64,000 nucleotides of DNA from CADCTQ01 sp963844325 (GCA_963844325.1 CAWJNV010000001.1:1860001-1924000), one strand, 5' to 3'; shown: positions 23,541 through 32,550, numbered from the stretch's first letter. Translations and numbers: made by a program. The notes: a model not told the origin generated them from the letters alone.

Positions 23541-24869
23541 ATGGCGCTAAAAGACTTGTTACTGACTCCCCTGTACCTGCCTTTCATCCTGCTGCTGGCG
23601 GTGTGGCTGCGGAAGAAAATGACCGATCCGGTAACCCGCAGGTACTTTCTGCCGGGGCTTTTCGTGAAAATTACCGGAGCCGTTGCCCTGGGGCTGATCT
23701 ACCAGTTCTACTACGGCGGCGGCGATACCTTTAACTTTTTTCACGACAGCAACCTGATCTGGGAGGCCTTCCTGGAGAATCCCTTTACCGGCCTGGAACT
23801 GATCGTGGCCGACAACCAGTTTCACCAGGGGTTGTACGAGCACACCAGCCGGATGCACTTCTACGCCGACCCCTATACCTACCAGGTGGTGCGGTTGTCG
23901 GGGCTTTTGGGCCTGTTTACCTTTCACACCTACACCCTGATTGCCACGTTGTTTGCCCTGCTCAGCTTCACGGGCGTATGGGCCATGTACAAAGTGTTCT
24001 ACAACCTGTACCCGCACCTGCACCGGCAGATTGCGCTGGCCGTGCTTTTCATGCCCTCCGTGTTCTTCTGGGGGTCCGGCCTGATGAAAGACACGATTAC
24101 GCTGGGGGCGCTGGGCTGGCTCTTCCACGGGTTCTACTTCGGGTTAATCAAAAGGCGTAACCTCGCCGTCAACGGGGCAATGGTGTTCTTGTGCATCCTG
24201 GTCATCAAGTCGATCAAGGTATACATCCTGCTTTGCTTTCTGCCGGCCGCTTTCCTGTGGCTTTTTCTCGAATACCGGGCCCGCATCAAGTCACCCGCCC
24301 TGCGTTTTCTCTCCCTGCCGCTGGTGATCGGGCTGGCCGTTCCGCTCAGCTACCAGGCAATCCTCAAAATAACGGAGGAAAACAAACGGTACCAGTTGGA
24401 GAACATCGCCAACACCACCCAGGTAACGGCCACGTGGCTCCAGCAGGTGGGCACCATGCAAAGTGGGTCGGTGTATTCGCTGGGTGAGTTTGACGGCACC
24501 TGGAGCGGCATGCTTTCCAAAGCGCCGCAGGCAATTTTCGTTACCCTGTACCGGCCTTTCCTGTGGGAGGCGCGCAACCCGGTGATGCTGCTTTCGGCCC
24601 TGGAAGCCGCCTTCTTCCTGGTAATGACGCTTAAAACGCTGTGGGCACTGAAACTCAAACGGCTGGCAAGTGCAATCGGCGGGCAGCCGCTGGTGCTGTT
24701 CTGCCTGCTTTTCGCCATTACCTTCTCGTTTGCCGTAGGCATATCCAGTTACAACTTCGGCACGCTGGTGCGCTACAAGATCCCGATGATGCCTTTTTTC
24801 CTGGTGGCCCTCTACGTGATGCAGGGTCAGGCGGTGAAGAAGCGCAAAAAGGTGAGACGGTTCGCCTGA
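23541..24869 (+). CDS. Multi-pass membrane protein, polysaccharide-locus type
   Basis: About 442 residues with some ten membrane helices, starting at ATG 23541 (MALKDLLLTPLYLPFILLLAVW); the frame is open further upstream but overlaps yifB. Conserved-looking loops are YGGGDTFNFFHDS after helix 2, SVFFWGSGLMKDT, and TLVRYKIPMMPFF near the end. Such patterns occur in membrane glycosyltransferases and polysaccharide polymerases of Bacteroidota, but I cannot name the family. It is convergent with, and overlaps by 43 bp, the glycosyltransferase gene on the other strand. A role in surface-polysaccharide synthesis is inferred from the neighbours. Confidence 0.75.
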   Translation: MALKDLLLTPLYLPFILLLAVWLRKKMTDPVTRRYFLPGLFVKITGAVALGLIYQFYYGGGDTFNFFHDSNLIWEAFLENPFTGLELIVADNQFHQGLYEHTSRMHFYADPYTYQVVRLSGLLGLFTFHTYTLIATLFALLSFTGVWAMYKVFYNLYPHLHRQIALAVLFMPSVFFWGSGLMKDTITLGALGWLFHGFYFGLIKRRNLAVNGAMVFLCILVIKSIKVYILLCFLPAAFLWLFLEYRARIKSPALRFLSLPLVIGLAVPLSYQAILKITEENKRYQLENIANTTQVTATWLQQVGTMQSGSVYSLGEFDGTWSGMLSKAPQAIFVTLYRPFLWEARNPVMLLSALEAAFFLVMTLKTLWALKLKRLASAIGGQPLVLFCLLFAITFSFAVGISSYNFGTLVRYKIPMMPFFLVALYVMQGQAVKKRKKVRRFA

Positions 24870-25912
24870 ACTGAGTAGCTTTCTTCGATCCGTTGCCGGG
24901 CGGCGTGCCCCAGCCGGGTGCGAAGGGCATCGTTGCCCAGCAACTGCGCCAAGGCGTTTTTCCACTCCGCGTCCGTGTGGCATAGGTACCCGTCCACGCC
25001 GTCGCGGATGATGTCGCAGTTTACGCCCACGGGCGAAGCCACGGCCGGAATGCCCAGCGCCATGTACTGCAACGCCTTGAAGCCGCATTTGCCCTTCGCC
25101 CACGGGTCGTCGGTGAGCGGCATGATGCCAATGTTCATCCGCAGCAAGTCTTCCCGTTCGGTAGCCTTGTTCCAGGGCAGGTACTGGAGCGACGGCAGCG
25201 TGAAATCGGGTGGTTGGTCGGAGATGACCAGGAAGGTAAACGCGTACTCCTTTTCCAGTTCCCGCAGGACGGGCAGCAACGGCGTCAGGTATCCAATCGT
25301 AGAGTGCGTCCCCGTCCAGCCAATTACCACGCCGGGCGTTGCCTGGTCCTTGAGTTGGTTGTGCAGGCCTACCGTGTCGATGGTGGTGGGGTTGATCGTT
25401 ACACGCTCATTAAACTGCCCGGCGTATTGGGCCAGGTAGCGGTTGCCGGCACTCACCCGGTGCGACCACCGGCAAAGGCTTGCCGTCTTGCGGTGCCACT
25501 TCAGGCTGGCGGCAATCCGGTTGTGGGCCGAGGTGTTTGCCAGCCAGATGGCGTCGTCAAAGTCAAAAATGATTTTCTTGCGCAGTACCTTGGCAATGAT
25601 CCACTCCAGCACCGGCGGACCCAGCGGGGCGGCTTCGCGGTGAATAAACACGAAGTCGTAGGCGGGTATTTGCGCCAGCAGTTTGAGCCGCCGGCCGAAG
25701 CCTTTGAGAATGCCGGTCAGTTTAGCCCGCCCGTGGCCGGGCTTGTACAGAATTTTCCAGGTATCCGCGTCCAGGAAAGAGGCCAGCCGGTAACGGATTC
25801 CCGCTTGAGCCAGAAAGCCCAGGTACTGCTCGAAGCGGAACCGCTGGGAAGCCGCCGTACCGTGGGGATACGGAAAAAGGAACAGCACTTGTATGCCCCG
25901 CTCTTTCGCCAC
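24827..25912 (-). CDS. Glycosyltransferase, GT4-like
   Basis: About 361 residues from GTG 25912, four bases after the stop of the upstream glycosyltransferase. The long frame continues upstream only as a shadow. GT-B features: an N-terminal Rossmann opening VLFLFPYPHGTAASQRFRFE, IIFDFDDAIWLAN, and GWTGTHSTIGYLTPLLPVL introducing the second domain. The donor-site segment is KCGFKALQYMALGIPAVASPVG, with DGYLCHTDAEW after it. HGTAASQRFR is common in exopolysaccharide transferases of Bacteroidota. Sugar and acceptor cannot be told. It is last in an at least four-gene leftward operon. Confidence 0.85.
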   Translation of the reverse strand: MAKERGIQVLFLFPYPHGTAASQRFRFEQYLGFLAQAGIRYRLASFLDADTWKILYKPGHGRAKLTGILKGFGRRLKLLAQIPAYDFVFIHREAAPLGPPVLEWIIAKVLRKKIIFDFDDAIWLANTSAHNRIAASLKWHRKTASLCRWSHRVSAGNRYLAQYAGQFNERVTINPTTIDTVGLHNQLKDQATPGVVIGWTGTHSTIGYLTPLLPVLRELEKEYAFTFLVISDQPPDFTLPSLQYLPWNKATEREDLLRMNIGIMPLTDDPWAKGKCGFKALQYMALGIPAVASPVGVNCDIIRDGVDGYLCHTDAEWKNALAQLLGNDALRTRLGHAARQRIEESYSVQANRLTFLRFFTA

Positions 25913-25916
25913 GCCT

Positions 25917-27233
25917 TTACGCCAGTTTCTGGTAAACGGAATGGTACAGCGCGACCCCCTTCTGGAGGTCGAAATAATCGAGGGCGGCCTGGCGGAAGTG
26001 CTCCGGCGGCAACTGGGACAGGCCCTCCATGCGGGCAATGGCCGCGTCGAAGGCCGCGTCGGTAAAGGCGTCCACGGCGGCGCCAACGCCGTACTTTTCG
26101 ACGATGTAATCGGTGTCGCCCACGCCGGCGTTGCAGATCACCGGCAGGCCCATTGCCAGCACTTCTCCCATTTTGGTGGGTGAAGAAGCTTTTTTGGAAA
26201 AGCAGGGTTTGATGAAGAACAGAGAAAACTGGCTCTGCGCCAGCAGCGCGGGAACTTCTTTCCGTTCCGCCGGCCGGACGTCAATCTTGCCCGGAGGAAT
26301 GCCGAGCAACACGGCTTTTTCGTAGATGGCCCGCGGGTTGTCGGGGGTGATGAACAAAAAGTGGGCTTCGGGTTTGTGGTGAAGCAGCCGCCGGAAGAAC
26401 CGGAGCATTTCGTCGAGCATGTACCAGGTGCCCACCGAGCCCAGGTAAGACAACGTGTACGGCGGGTGCAGGGCCGTACCGGCGGGGTGATGCGGGTCCA
26501 GCGGTTCGTCGTCGGGCAACGCACTGCCCTGCTGCCCCCGGTCGTCGAGGTGCTGGCCTACCCGCCCCAATACTTTCACTTTCTGCCGCTTGGGGAGTGC
26601 AAACAGGTTCGTATCCACGCAGCAGGGGATCACCTGGATGGGAATGCCGGCCAGGCCGGGCCGCCCCTGAATGATTTGTTTTCCTTCGTGGGTGAGGCTG
26701 ATCGTGTAGTCGGCGTGGCGGAAGAAGTCCGCTTCCCGACGCTTGAAATAGTGGAAGATGCGCTTGAACAAGGGGTTGCCCAGGTTCCACAAGCCGCCTT
26801 CCACGCGTTCATCGGCCCAGAAGCCCCGCATGTCAAAAATAAATTTCAGACCGTGCCGCTCCTTGAGGCGCAGCCCGAGCAGGGCCGTAAGGTAGCTCCG
26901 GCAGTGAACGATGGAAAAGCGGTGGCTCCGGTGCAGCCGCAGGGCCAGGCGGTACATTTTGTTCAAGTCCCACAGCGTGGAAAGCACCGGGGGCTTCTTG
27001 GTGTATACCACGGGTTGCCAGCCGATGCCGTGGGTCCCGGCAATGTGCGCAACCTGTTCGTTTCGCTTCGCAAAGTTGTCCGCTTTTTCGGCGCTGATCA
27101 CCGTGATGGCGTATCCCTTGGCGCTTAAACCAGCCAGGTACGGCAGAATCTGCGACTGTCCCAGGGGATCGGTCAGGCCGTCGTAGGACAGGTATAACAC
27201 CTCAACTTTATTTTCAAGTCTATTTTCAGGCAT
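25917..27233 (-). CDS. Glycosyltransferase, GT4-like
   Basis: About 438 residues starting at ATG 27233 (MPENRLENKVEVLYLSYDG), which overlaps the asnB stop by 8 bp. A GT-B fold is shown by DGLTDPLGQSQILPYLAGL at the N-terminus, FIFDMRGFWADERVEGG in the middle and SSPTKMGEVLAMGLPVICNAG at the donor site. A hydrophilic stretch of about 35 residues before YTLSYLGSVGTWYMLDEML, at the start of the second domain, looks like a lineage-specific insertion. Tight packing with asnB and the next transferase supports one polysaccharide operon. Confidence 0.88.
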   Translation of the reverse strand: MPENRLENKVEVLYLSYDGLTDPLGQSQILPYLAGLSAKGYAITVISAEKADNFAKRNEQVAHIAGTHGIGWQPVVYTKKPPVLSTLWDLNKMYRLALRLHRSHRFSIVHCRSYLTALLGLRLKERHGLKFIFDMRGFWADERVEGGLWNLGNPLFKRIFHYFKRREADFFRHADYTISLTHEGKQIIQGRPGLAGIPIQVIPCCVDTNLFALPKRQKVKVLGRVGQHLDDRGQQGSALPDDEPLDPHHPAGTALHPPYTLSYLGSVGTWYMLDEMLRFFRRLLHHKPEAHFLFITPDNPRAIYEKAVLLGIPPGKIDVRPAERKEVPALLAQSQFSLFFIKPCFSKKASSPTKMGEVLAMGLPVICNAGVGDTDYIVEKYGVGAAVDAFTDAAFDAAIARMEGLSQLPPEHFRQAALDYFDLQKGVALYHSVYQKLA

Positions 27234-29061
27234 GCTTCTGTAACCAATAATGCAATACAATCAACAACCACACCCGGTGATACACGTAGGCATTGCCCCC
27301 GTTGAATTGCCGGAGCAAGTCCTTTACCGTTTCAAACCGGGTCACGCCGTAACGCTCCACGACTTCCCTGCGCAGGTACTCCTCTTGCAGGTACCGTAAG
27401 TCGCCCTGCAACCAACTTGCCAGCGGCACCGAAAACCCCCGCTTGGGGCGGTCAAACAGTTGCCGGGGCACGTACTGGTAGAGTATTTCTTTAAGCAGGT
27501 ATTTGGAAACGCCGTTGCGGTATTTGAGGCCGGGAGCCAGGTTCAGCGCGAATTCAACCACCCGGTGGTCCAGCAACGGCACGCGGGCCTCCAGGCCGTA
27601 GTGCATCGTGGCGCGGTCTACCTTGGTAAGCAGGTCGTCGGGCAGGTACGTTTCCAGGTCATACAGGGCCTGCTTTTCCCGGGGCGTAAGCGGGCGGGGC
27701 AAGCCCTGGTGACCAACCGTACCGTCCAGCGCCGGTCTGGCCGACAGCAGGCCGGACAATTCCTTTTCGGCAAAAAAGCCCTGTTCCTGGGAGAAAATGT
27801 GGCCGGCCAGGCCCGACTCGTCTTCGTAGCCGAACAGGGAAGCCGCCTTGCGGTAACGCGGCGCCCCCGGAATGGTAAGCAGGCGGGAAACGGGTTTGCG
27901 CAGGGCCTTGAGCACGGGATTGGCCAGCCGCTCCGCCCATTGGTACATGCCGTAGCCGAAAAACAGTTCATCGCCCCCGTCGCCGCACAGGGCTACCGTT
28001 ACGTGCTGCCGGGCCAGCCGGGATACCAGCATGGTCGGAATGGCGGAAGAATCGGCGTACGGCTCATCGTAGGCGTCGAGCATGGGTTCCACCAGGCGCT
28101 TTGCTTCGGTTGCCGAAACGGTGAACTCGTGGTGCTGCGTGCCCAGGTGTTTTGCCACGGCACGGGCGTAGTGCGCTTCGTTGAATTTCTCTTCCGTGAA
28201 GCCGATGGAGAAGGTATTGAGCCGGGTGTTGGACAGGCGGCTCGCCAGTGCGGCAACGGTGCTCGAATCAATGCCGCCGCTCAGGAACACGCCCAGCGGT
28301 ACGTCGCTGATGAGCTGGTATTGCACGGCACTGAGCAGTAGTTCTTCCAACCCTTTCTTGGCCTCCCTTTCGTCGTGCAGCACGTGGGGCGTAAGGCTCC
28401 CCGCCGGCGACCAGAAAGCAATGTTCTCCAGCCCTCTGGCGGTGGCTTTCAGGTAACGGCCGGGCTGGAGTTTGAATACGTTTTTGTAGATGGTACGCGG
28501 GGCCGGTATGTACCCCAGGTGCAGGAATTGGGAAACAGACGCAAAGTCGGGTTCGATGTGCAGTTCCGGCAGGGCTTTCAGGGCCTTCAGTTCGGAAGCA
28601 AATGCCAGTTGCCGGCCATCCCAGTAATAAAAGAGCGGCTTGATGCCGAGTCGGTCCCGAACCACGTGCAGTTCCTGCCGCGCCGCGTTGTACACGGCAA
28701 AGGCGAACATGCCATTAAACTGCGCCAACGCCGAAACGCCCTGCCGGGCGAATAATTCCAGGATGACTTCCGTATCGGAGGTAGTGCGGAGCGGGGCGCG
28801 CAACGCGGCAGCCATTTCGCGGTAATTGTATACCTCCCCGTTGAACACAATGGTGCAGGAGCCGTCGGCCGACTGCATCGGCTGGTTGGCGCTTTCCGAC
28901 AGGTCGAGGATGCTCAACCGCCGGTGCCCGAGCCCGCAGGTGCCGTCGTAAAAAAGCCCCTCCGCATCGGGGCCCCGGTGCTCCAGCGACCGCGTAATGC
29001 GGGAAAGGCTTTGATGGGAAAAGAAATTATTGAATGACAGGAACCCGGTGATGCCGCACAT
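27226..29061 (-). CDS. asnB: Glutamine-hydrolysing asparagine synthetase
   Basis: A 611-residue amidotransferase. The N-terminal class II glutaminase domain begins MCGITGFL, so Cys2 is present as catalytic nucleophile, with RGPDAEG and VFNGEVYNYREM. The synthetase domain has the PP-loop LGVFLSGGIDSSTVAAL and ALCGDGGDELFFGYGMY. Both halves look intact, so it should convert Asp to Asn using Gln and ATP. AsnB copies within polysaccharide loci are common and may amidate sugar-linked acids instead. The start overlaps the upstream transglutaminase-like gene by 35 bp and the end overlaps a glycosyltransferase by 8 bp. Confidence 0.95.
   Translation of the reverse strand: MCGITGFLSFNNFFSHQSLSRITRSLEHRGPDAEGLFYDGTCGLGHRRLSILDLSESANQPMQSADGSCTIVFNGEVYNYREMAAALRAPLRTTSDTEVILELFARQGVSALAQFNGMFAFAVYNAARQELHVVRDRLGIKPLFYYWDGRQLAFASELKALKALPELHIEPDFASVSQFLHLGYIPAPRTIYKNVFKLQPGRYLKATARGLENIAFWSPAGSLTPHVLHDEREAKKGLEELLLSAVQYQLISDVPLGVFLSGGIDSSTVAALASRLSNTRLNTFSIGFTEEKFNEAHYARAVAKHLGTQHHEFTVSATEAKRLVEPMLDAYDEPYADSSAIPTMLVSRLARQHVTVALCGDGGDELFFGYGMYQWAERLANPVLKALRKPVSRLLTIPGAPRYRKAASLFGYEDESGLAGHIFSQEQGFFAEKELSGLLSARPALDGTVGHQGLPRPLTPREKQALYDLETYLPDDLLTKVDRATMHYGLEARVPLLDHRVVEFALNLAPGLKYRNGVSKYLLKEILYQYVPRQLFDRPKRGFSVPLASWLQGDLRYLQEEYLRREVVERYGVTRFETVKDLLRQFNGGNAYVYHRVWLLIVLHYWLQKHA
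27234..27260 (-). other. Alternative upstream start region of the GT4-like gene
   Basis: The frame of the glycosyltransferase that I start at 27233 is also open to an ATG at 27260, inside asnB. The extra nine residues (MYCIIGYRS) are not typical, and the 27233 start gives the usual short overlap. Confidence 0.3.
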
Positions 29062-29857
29062 ATTTTACCGTCAAAAGCCTCTCGGCGACAATACTAAATA
29101 AATACCCCAACCCCATGATTGCCCAGCCGTAGTGAGACAGAAAATGAGTAATGCTATGCAAAACACGCACCCGGTGCCCGGGCAACGCGGCAGACTCTTC
29201 AAACGTTACCCGGCTGAACATCGCATCTACCTGGCTTTTGGTGAGAATACCGCTGTAGGCCTGGTAAGCAAGGGTTTTGTTGGCCACCAGTTCCGCACTG
29301 CTCGGCACGGGCCGGGCTTTGCTGAACTTGGGCTCTTTGTTGGAGTCGTAGAAGTGCCATTGTCCCTGGTAGAATACGCCGGTGCAGAAATGCCCCTGCA
29401 AACTGACTTTCCGGGTGCGGTACCCCTTCTGCCGGAGAATTGCCATGAAGACAATGGCCTGCTGGCTGCACGCCGCACGGTTGAATTTCAGAATGTCATC
29501 CGGTTCTACAATGGCCGAGAGGTCCGACCATACCAGGCGGCCCAGCAGGTAGCTGATGTAATTGTCCGACGGGCGGTAATAGGAATACCCGTGCACAAAG
29601 CGGAGGCGAATGAGGGAATCGGCCAGGTCAACGTAATCCCGCGAGGAAGGTTTGACGCTCCGAACGGCGGCAGTGCTGTCGAGCCAGCGCGTGGCGTGGT
29701 CAACGGAAGTCAGGTAAGCAAGCCTGGAATCATACTTCTCCGAGGCCGACGCGGGTACGGCGTCCGCGGAGCGGGGAGAAAGCCACTGGAACAGCGAAAG
29801 GGCCGTGGTAACAAAGAACAGAGCCAGGAAAGTCCCTTTAATTTCTTTAATGTACAT
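29027..29857 (-). CDS. Membrane-anchored transglutaminase-like protein
   Basis: A 276-residue protein with a membrane helix at each end (about 8-26, FLALFFVTTALSLFQWL; about 240-262, GWAIMGLGYLFSIVAERLL). Between them lies a transglutaminase/protease-like fold: AACSQQAIVFMAILRQKGY with the Cys, SLQGHFCTGVFYQGQWHFYD with the His, and the Asp in FYDSNKEP. The Cys-His-Asp set in this order is that of PF01841-type proteins, so it may be an active peptidase or amidase on the outer face of the membrane. It overlaps asnB by 35 bp. The substrate is unknown. Confidence 0.8.
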   Translation of the reverse strand: MYIKEIKGTFLALFFVTTALSLFQWLSPRSADAVPASASEKYDSRLAYLTSVDHATRWLDSTAAVRSVKPSSRDYVDLADSLIRLRFVHGYSYYRPSDNYISYLLGRLVWSDLSAIVEPDDILKFNRAACSQQAIVFMAILRQKGYRTRKVSLQGHFCTGVFYQGQWHFYDSNKEPKFSKARPVPSSAELVANKTLAYQAYSGILTKSQVDAMFSRVTFEESAALPGHRVRVLHSITHFLSHYGWAIMGLGYLFSIVAERLLTVKYVRHHRVPVIQ

Positions 29858-29929
29858 TTACCAGCGGATAGGCTTGGGAGATAAATTAAAAAGAAGCCAT
29901 AAAGTTTACTGTTTTTACCTTTATAACAA

Positions 29930-30124
29930 ATGAGATATTTTCTGATAACTTACGCACACCCGAGTGGTTTTGGGAACCTCTGCGTAACCGGGGAAGAGTT
30001 TCCCTCACAGGAGTTTATCAGGCGCCACGTGGCCGGCGAAACCGGTACGGTACAAATTATTGTGGTGAATGTATTCGAATTCAGGAGCGAAGCAGACTAC
30101 CTGGCTTTTCAGGGGCAGGGCTGA
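29930..30124 (+). CDS. Small hypothetical protein
   Basis: A 64-residue frame, MRYFLITYAHPSGFGNLCV onward, with alternating hydrophobic residues and no signal peptide. It lies alone in the gap upstream of the leftward polysaccharide operon. Composition and the sensible start after an AT-rich stretch suggest a real gene, but I recognise no family and there is no conserved neighbour. Confidence 0.4.
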   Translation: MRYFLITYAHPSGFGNLCVTGEEFPSQEFIRRHVAGETGTVQIIVVNVFEFRSEADYLAFQGQG

Positions 30125-30164
30125 CGGACGCAATTCCCAAAGATACCTTACAGCCGGCCTAAAA

Positions 30165-30213
30165 ATAAATGAAAAAATAAACCCCCACGGGCTGAACAAT
30201 GACCGTGAGGGTT
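30165..30213 (-). terminator. Terminator after the basic secreted protein gene
   Basis: Stem AACCCTCACGG / CCGTGGGGGTT (one wobble pair) with an 11-base loop is followed on the minus strand by TATTTTTTC. It lies 20 bp after the stop codon at 30233. Confidence 0.75.
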
Positions 30214-30232
30214 ATAGAATAAGGAGCCTGGG

Positions 30233-30598
30233 TTAGTGGCTGATGCCGCACTGCTTGCAGAACTTCTTCTTGCCTGGGGCCCGTTTTTTAGGCTTGCTTT
30301 TGTGCCCGAAATACGAAGGATCGGAGTAGCGGGGTTTTTCCATTTCCTTGGCCTGTTCGCGGTACCGCTTCGCGTTGGCCTCCTGGCGGTCTTCGTACTC
30401 CTGGATTTTCTGGTCAGTAAACGTCAGCCGTTCTTTGGACCGTTTGCTTTTTTTGGACTCCCTGCCCCGGAAAATCTTGTATTCATCCTGACGGCCTCCC
30501 GGGTCCACGGAAGAAGGGCTGTCGCCCCGGCCCGACTGCGCAAAGCCGGTGCCGGCGGCAAATAAAATCAAAAAGCCAATAAGGGCGTTCATTCGCAT
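30233..30598 (-). CDS. Small secreted basic protein, unknown
   Basis: About 121 residues from ATG 30598 (MRMNALIGFLILFAAGTGFAQ), which places a signal peptide right at the start; 30592 would serve as well, and the longer frame from 30661 puts odd sequence before it. The mature part is very basic and charged (FRGRESKKSKRSKERLTF), with a Lys/Arg-rich C-terminus ending KKFCKQCGISH, a CxxC. I recognise no family; the composition resembles small envelope proteins of Cytophagales. Confidence 0.6.
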   Translation of the reverse strand: MRMNALIGFLILFAAGTGFAQSGRGDSPSSVDPGGRQDEYKIFRGRESKKSKRSKERLTFTDQKIQEYEDRQEANAKRYREQAKEMEKPRYSDPSYFGHKSKPKKRAPGKKKFCKQCGISH

Positions 30599-30734
30599 GA
30601 GAAGATACATTTGAGCGAATAACGAAAAGCACAACGCTTTAAGTTTACCAGGCAACCACAAATATCAGACAGGCCGGTAATCAGACGGGCGGAACCCTCC
30701 CTTTGCATATCCGCACAGGTACTCATCTGCCCAT

Positions 30735-31916
30735 TTACGCTTTCTCCAGCGCCTGGCGAATGTCGCGGATGATGTCGTCGGGGTGTTCCAGGCCCACCGA
30801 CACCCGGATCAGGCCGGGCAGAATCCCCACGGCGGCCCGGTCCGCATCGGAAAGCTTGGAGTGGGTGGTGCTGGCCGGGTGGGTAGCAATGCTCCGGGTG
30901 TCGCCCAGGTTCGAAGTCCGCGAAATCATCTGGAGATTGTCCACCAGCCGGGCCGCCCGCCCAAGGCCGCCTTTCACGATAAACGTAACCAGGGGACCGC
31001 CGGACCGCATTTGCCGCCGGGCCAGTTCGTGCTGCGGGTGGGAGGGCAGAAACGGGTATATAACCTTTTCTACCTGCGGGTGCTGTTCCAGGGAAATTGC
31101 CAGTTGCAGGGCATTGTCGCAGTGCCGGTCCATGCGTACGGCCAGCGTCTCCAGGCTCTTAGACAAAATCCAGGCATTGAAAGGCGACATGGAGGGCCCC
31201 GTGTGCCGCGCGAAAAAGCGGATTTCCCTGATGAGTTCTTGCTTGCCCAGAATCGCCCCGCCGATGGTGCGGCCCTGCCCGTCGATGAACTTGGTGACCG
31301 AGTGGGTAACCAGGTGGGCGCCGTACCTGGCCGGCTGCTGGAGGTAAGGCGTGGCAAAGCAATTGTCCACGTTGAGAATGAGGCCGCGCCGGGTTGCCAG
31401 CTTGCCCAACCATTCGAGGTCGATCAGGTCGAGGGAGGGGTTGGAGGGCGTTTCTACGAAAATCATCTTCGTGTTGGGCTGGATCAGCGCCTCCCACGTC
31501 CCGGGCTGGTTGATGTCGGCGTAGGAGTGCGTAATACCCCACCGGGGAAAAATCTGCGTCAGAATCTGGTGCGTGGACCCAAACAGGGACCGCGACGCCA
31601 AGATGTGGTCGCCGGCCTTGAGCAGCCCGGCCATGCTCGTAAACATGGCGGCCATGCCCGAAGCCGTGGCAATGCCGTCTTCGGTTCCTTCCAGGGCGCA
31701 GAGCTTGTCGATCAGCTCGGTGGTGTTGGGGTTGGAAAACCGGGTGTAGATGTTGCCCTCCAATTCGTCGGCAAACATGGCCCGGGCCTGTTCTGAATTC
31801 TCGAACGTAAAACTGGAGGTCAGGTACAGCGGTACGGTGTGTTCGCGGTGATGGGTTTGCGCGGACCGGGTGCGGATGGCCGCGGTTTCAAAGTGCTGGT
31901 TGTTTTCTTCTTGCAT
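30735..31916 (-). CDS. metZ: O-succinylhomoserine sulfhydrylase / cystathionine gamma-synthase-type enzyme
   Basis: A 393-residue PLP enzyme of the Cys/Met metabolism family (fold type I), starting at ATG 31916 (MQEENNQHFETAAIRTR). Lys209 in VTHSVTKFIDGQGRTIGG is the PLP lysine, YTRFSNPNTTELI contacts the phosphate, and ETPSNPSLDLIDLEW is typical. The sequence ending THSKLSDADRAAVGILPGLIRVSVGLEH resembles sulfhydrylases more than lyases. It would make homocysteine (from sulfide) or cystathionine. It is followed 55 bp upstream by OsmC on the same strand; no methionine gene is next to it. Confidence 0.88.
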   Translation of the reverse strand: MQEENNQHFETAAIRTRSAQTHHREHTVPLYLTSSFTFENSEQARAMFADELEGNIYTRFSNPNTTELIDKLCALEGTEDGIATASGMAAMFTSMAGLLKAGDHILASRSLFGSTHQILTQIFPRWGITHSYADINQPGTWEALIQPNTKMIFVETPSNPSLDLIDLEWLGKLATRRGLILNVDNCFATPYLQQPARYGAHLVTHSVTKFIDGQGRTIGGAILGKQELIREIRFFARHTGPSMSPFNAWILSKSLETLAVRMDRHCDNALQLAISLEQHPQVEKVIYPFLPSHPQHELARRQMRSGGPLVTFIVKGGLGRAARLVDNLQMISRTSNLGDTRSIATHPASTTHSKLSDADRAAVGILPGLIRVSVGLEHPDDIIRDIRQALEKA

Positions 31917-31970
31917 CAGGCGAAGTGGAAAGGCCGCCGGCGGCAAACCGGCGGGCGTAAGAAAGCGGAA

Positions 31971-32414
31971 TTATTGCGCCGCCGTGGGGGCGGGTTGGTC
32001 CTTGAGCACCGAAAAGTCGTACGTGATGGTAGCCGTCTTTTCCAGGGTTTTGGCCACGGAGCAGTACTTTTCCATGGAGAGTTCTACGGCCTTGCGCACC
32101 TTGTCCTCGTCGAGGTTGCCCTTCAGCGTGAAGTGCACGTGAATGTCGCGGAACAGGGAAGGCTCAACCCCGGGCTCTCGTTCGCCCTCCACCGTAATGG
32201 CAATGTCGTCAACGGGCTGGCGCTGCTTCTTGAGAATGCTCACAATGTCGATGGTGCTGCATCCTCCCAGGGCGGCCAGCAGCATTTGCATGGGCCGGAA
32301 GCCCTTGTTCTCGCCTCCTACTGCCGGCGAACCGTCCATTTCGAGGGTGGCCCCGTCTTCGTTGGTAGCCCGCAGGTGTACGGCATTGTTGAGGCGTTCT
32401 ATTTGAATTTTCAT
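31971..32414 (-). CDS. osmC: OsmC-family peroxide-reducing protein
   Basis: A 147-residue OsmC/Ohr-type protein. Both catalytic Cys are visible: Cys52 in QMLLAALGGCSTIDIVSIL and Cys118 in ELSMEKYCSVAKTL. Such proteins reduce organic hydroperoxides using thiols (often lipoylated proteins). RATNEDGATLEMDGSPAVGG at the N-terminus is the usual dimerisation strand region. It is the first gene of the leftward pair with metZ. Upstream is an inverted pair of 7-bp arrays. Confidence 0.9.
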   Translation of the reverse strand: MKIQIERLNNAVHLRATNEDGATLEMDGSPAVGGENKGFRPMQMLLAALGGCSTIDIVSILKKQRQPVDDIAITVEGEREPGVEPSLFRDIHVHFTLKGNLDEDKVRKAVELSMEKYCSVAKTLEKTATITYDFSVLKDQPAPTAAQ

Positions 32415-32451
32415 GCTTTTTCGAAGAAAAGTTTACATTTGCCCACGTAAC

Positions 32452-32550
32452 AGACATAAGACGGGAGATGTGAGACATAAGACTATCCGCTACTTATACT
32501 TCCCGCCAAACAAAAGTCTCCCATCTGATGTCTATTGTCTCAAGTCTCAA
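32452..32550. repeat. Inverted pair of 7-bp arrays in a divergent gap
   Basis: Five AGACNNN-type units (32452-32486: AGACATA, AGACGGG, AGATGTG, AGACATA, AGACTAT) are followed after 29 bp by five GTCTNNN-type units (32516-32550: GTCTCCC, ATCTGAT, GTCTATT, GTCTCAA, GTCTCAA). The arms could pair in register through their AGAC/GTCT cores. The array fills most of the gap between the OsmC and rhodanese start codons. Confidence 0.8.

Noticed and set aside
24827..26086. A longer N-terminus for the glycosyltransferase starting at 26086
   Set aside because: The extra 58 residues are out-of-frame sequence of the neighbouring transferase; GTG 25912 fits the family start.
27226..29857. A lasso-peptide-like pair (transglutaminase-like B protein plus AsnB-like C protein)
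   Set aside because: AsnB keeps Cys2 and a full glutaminase domain, the transglutaminase-like protein has two membrane helices, no RRE or precursor peptide is visible (the 29930 small frame does not fit), and glycosyltransferases follow.
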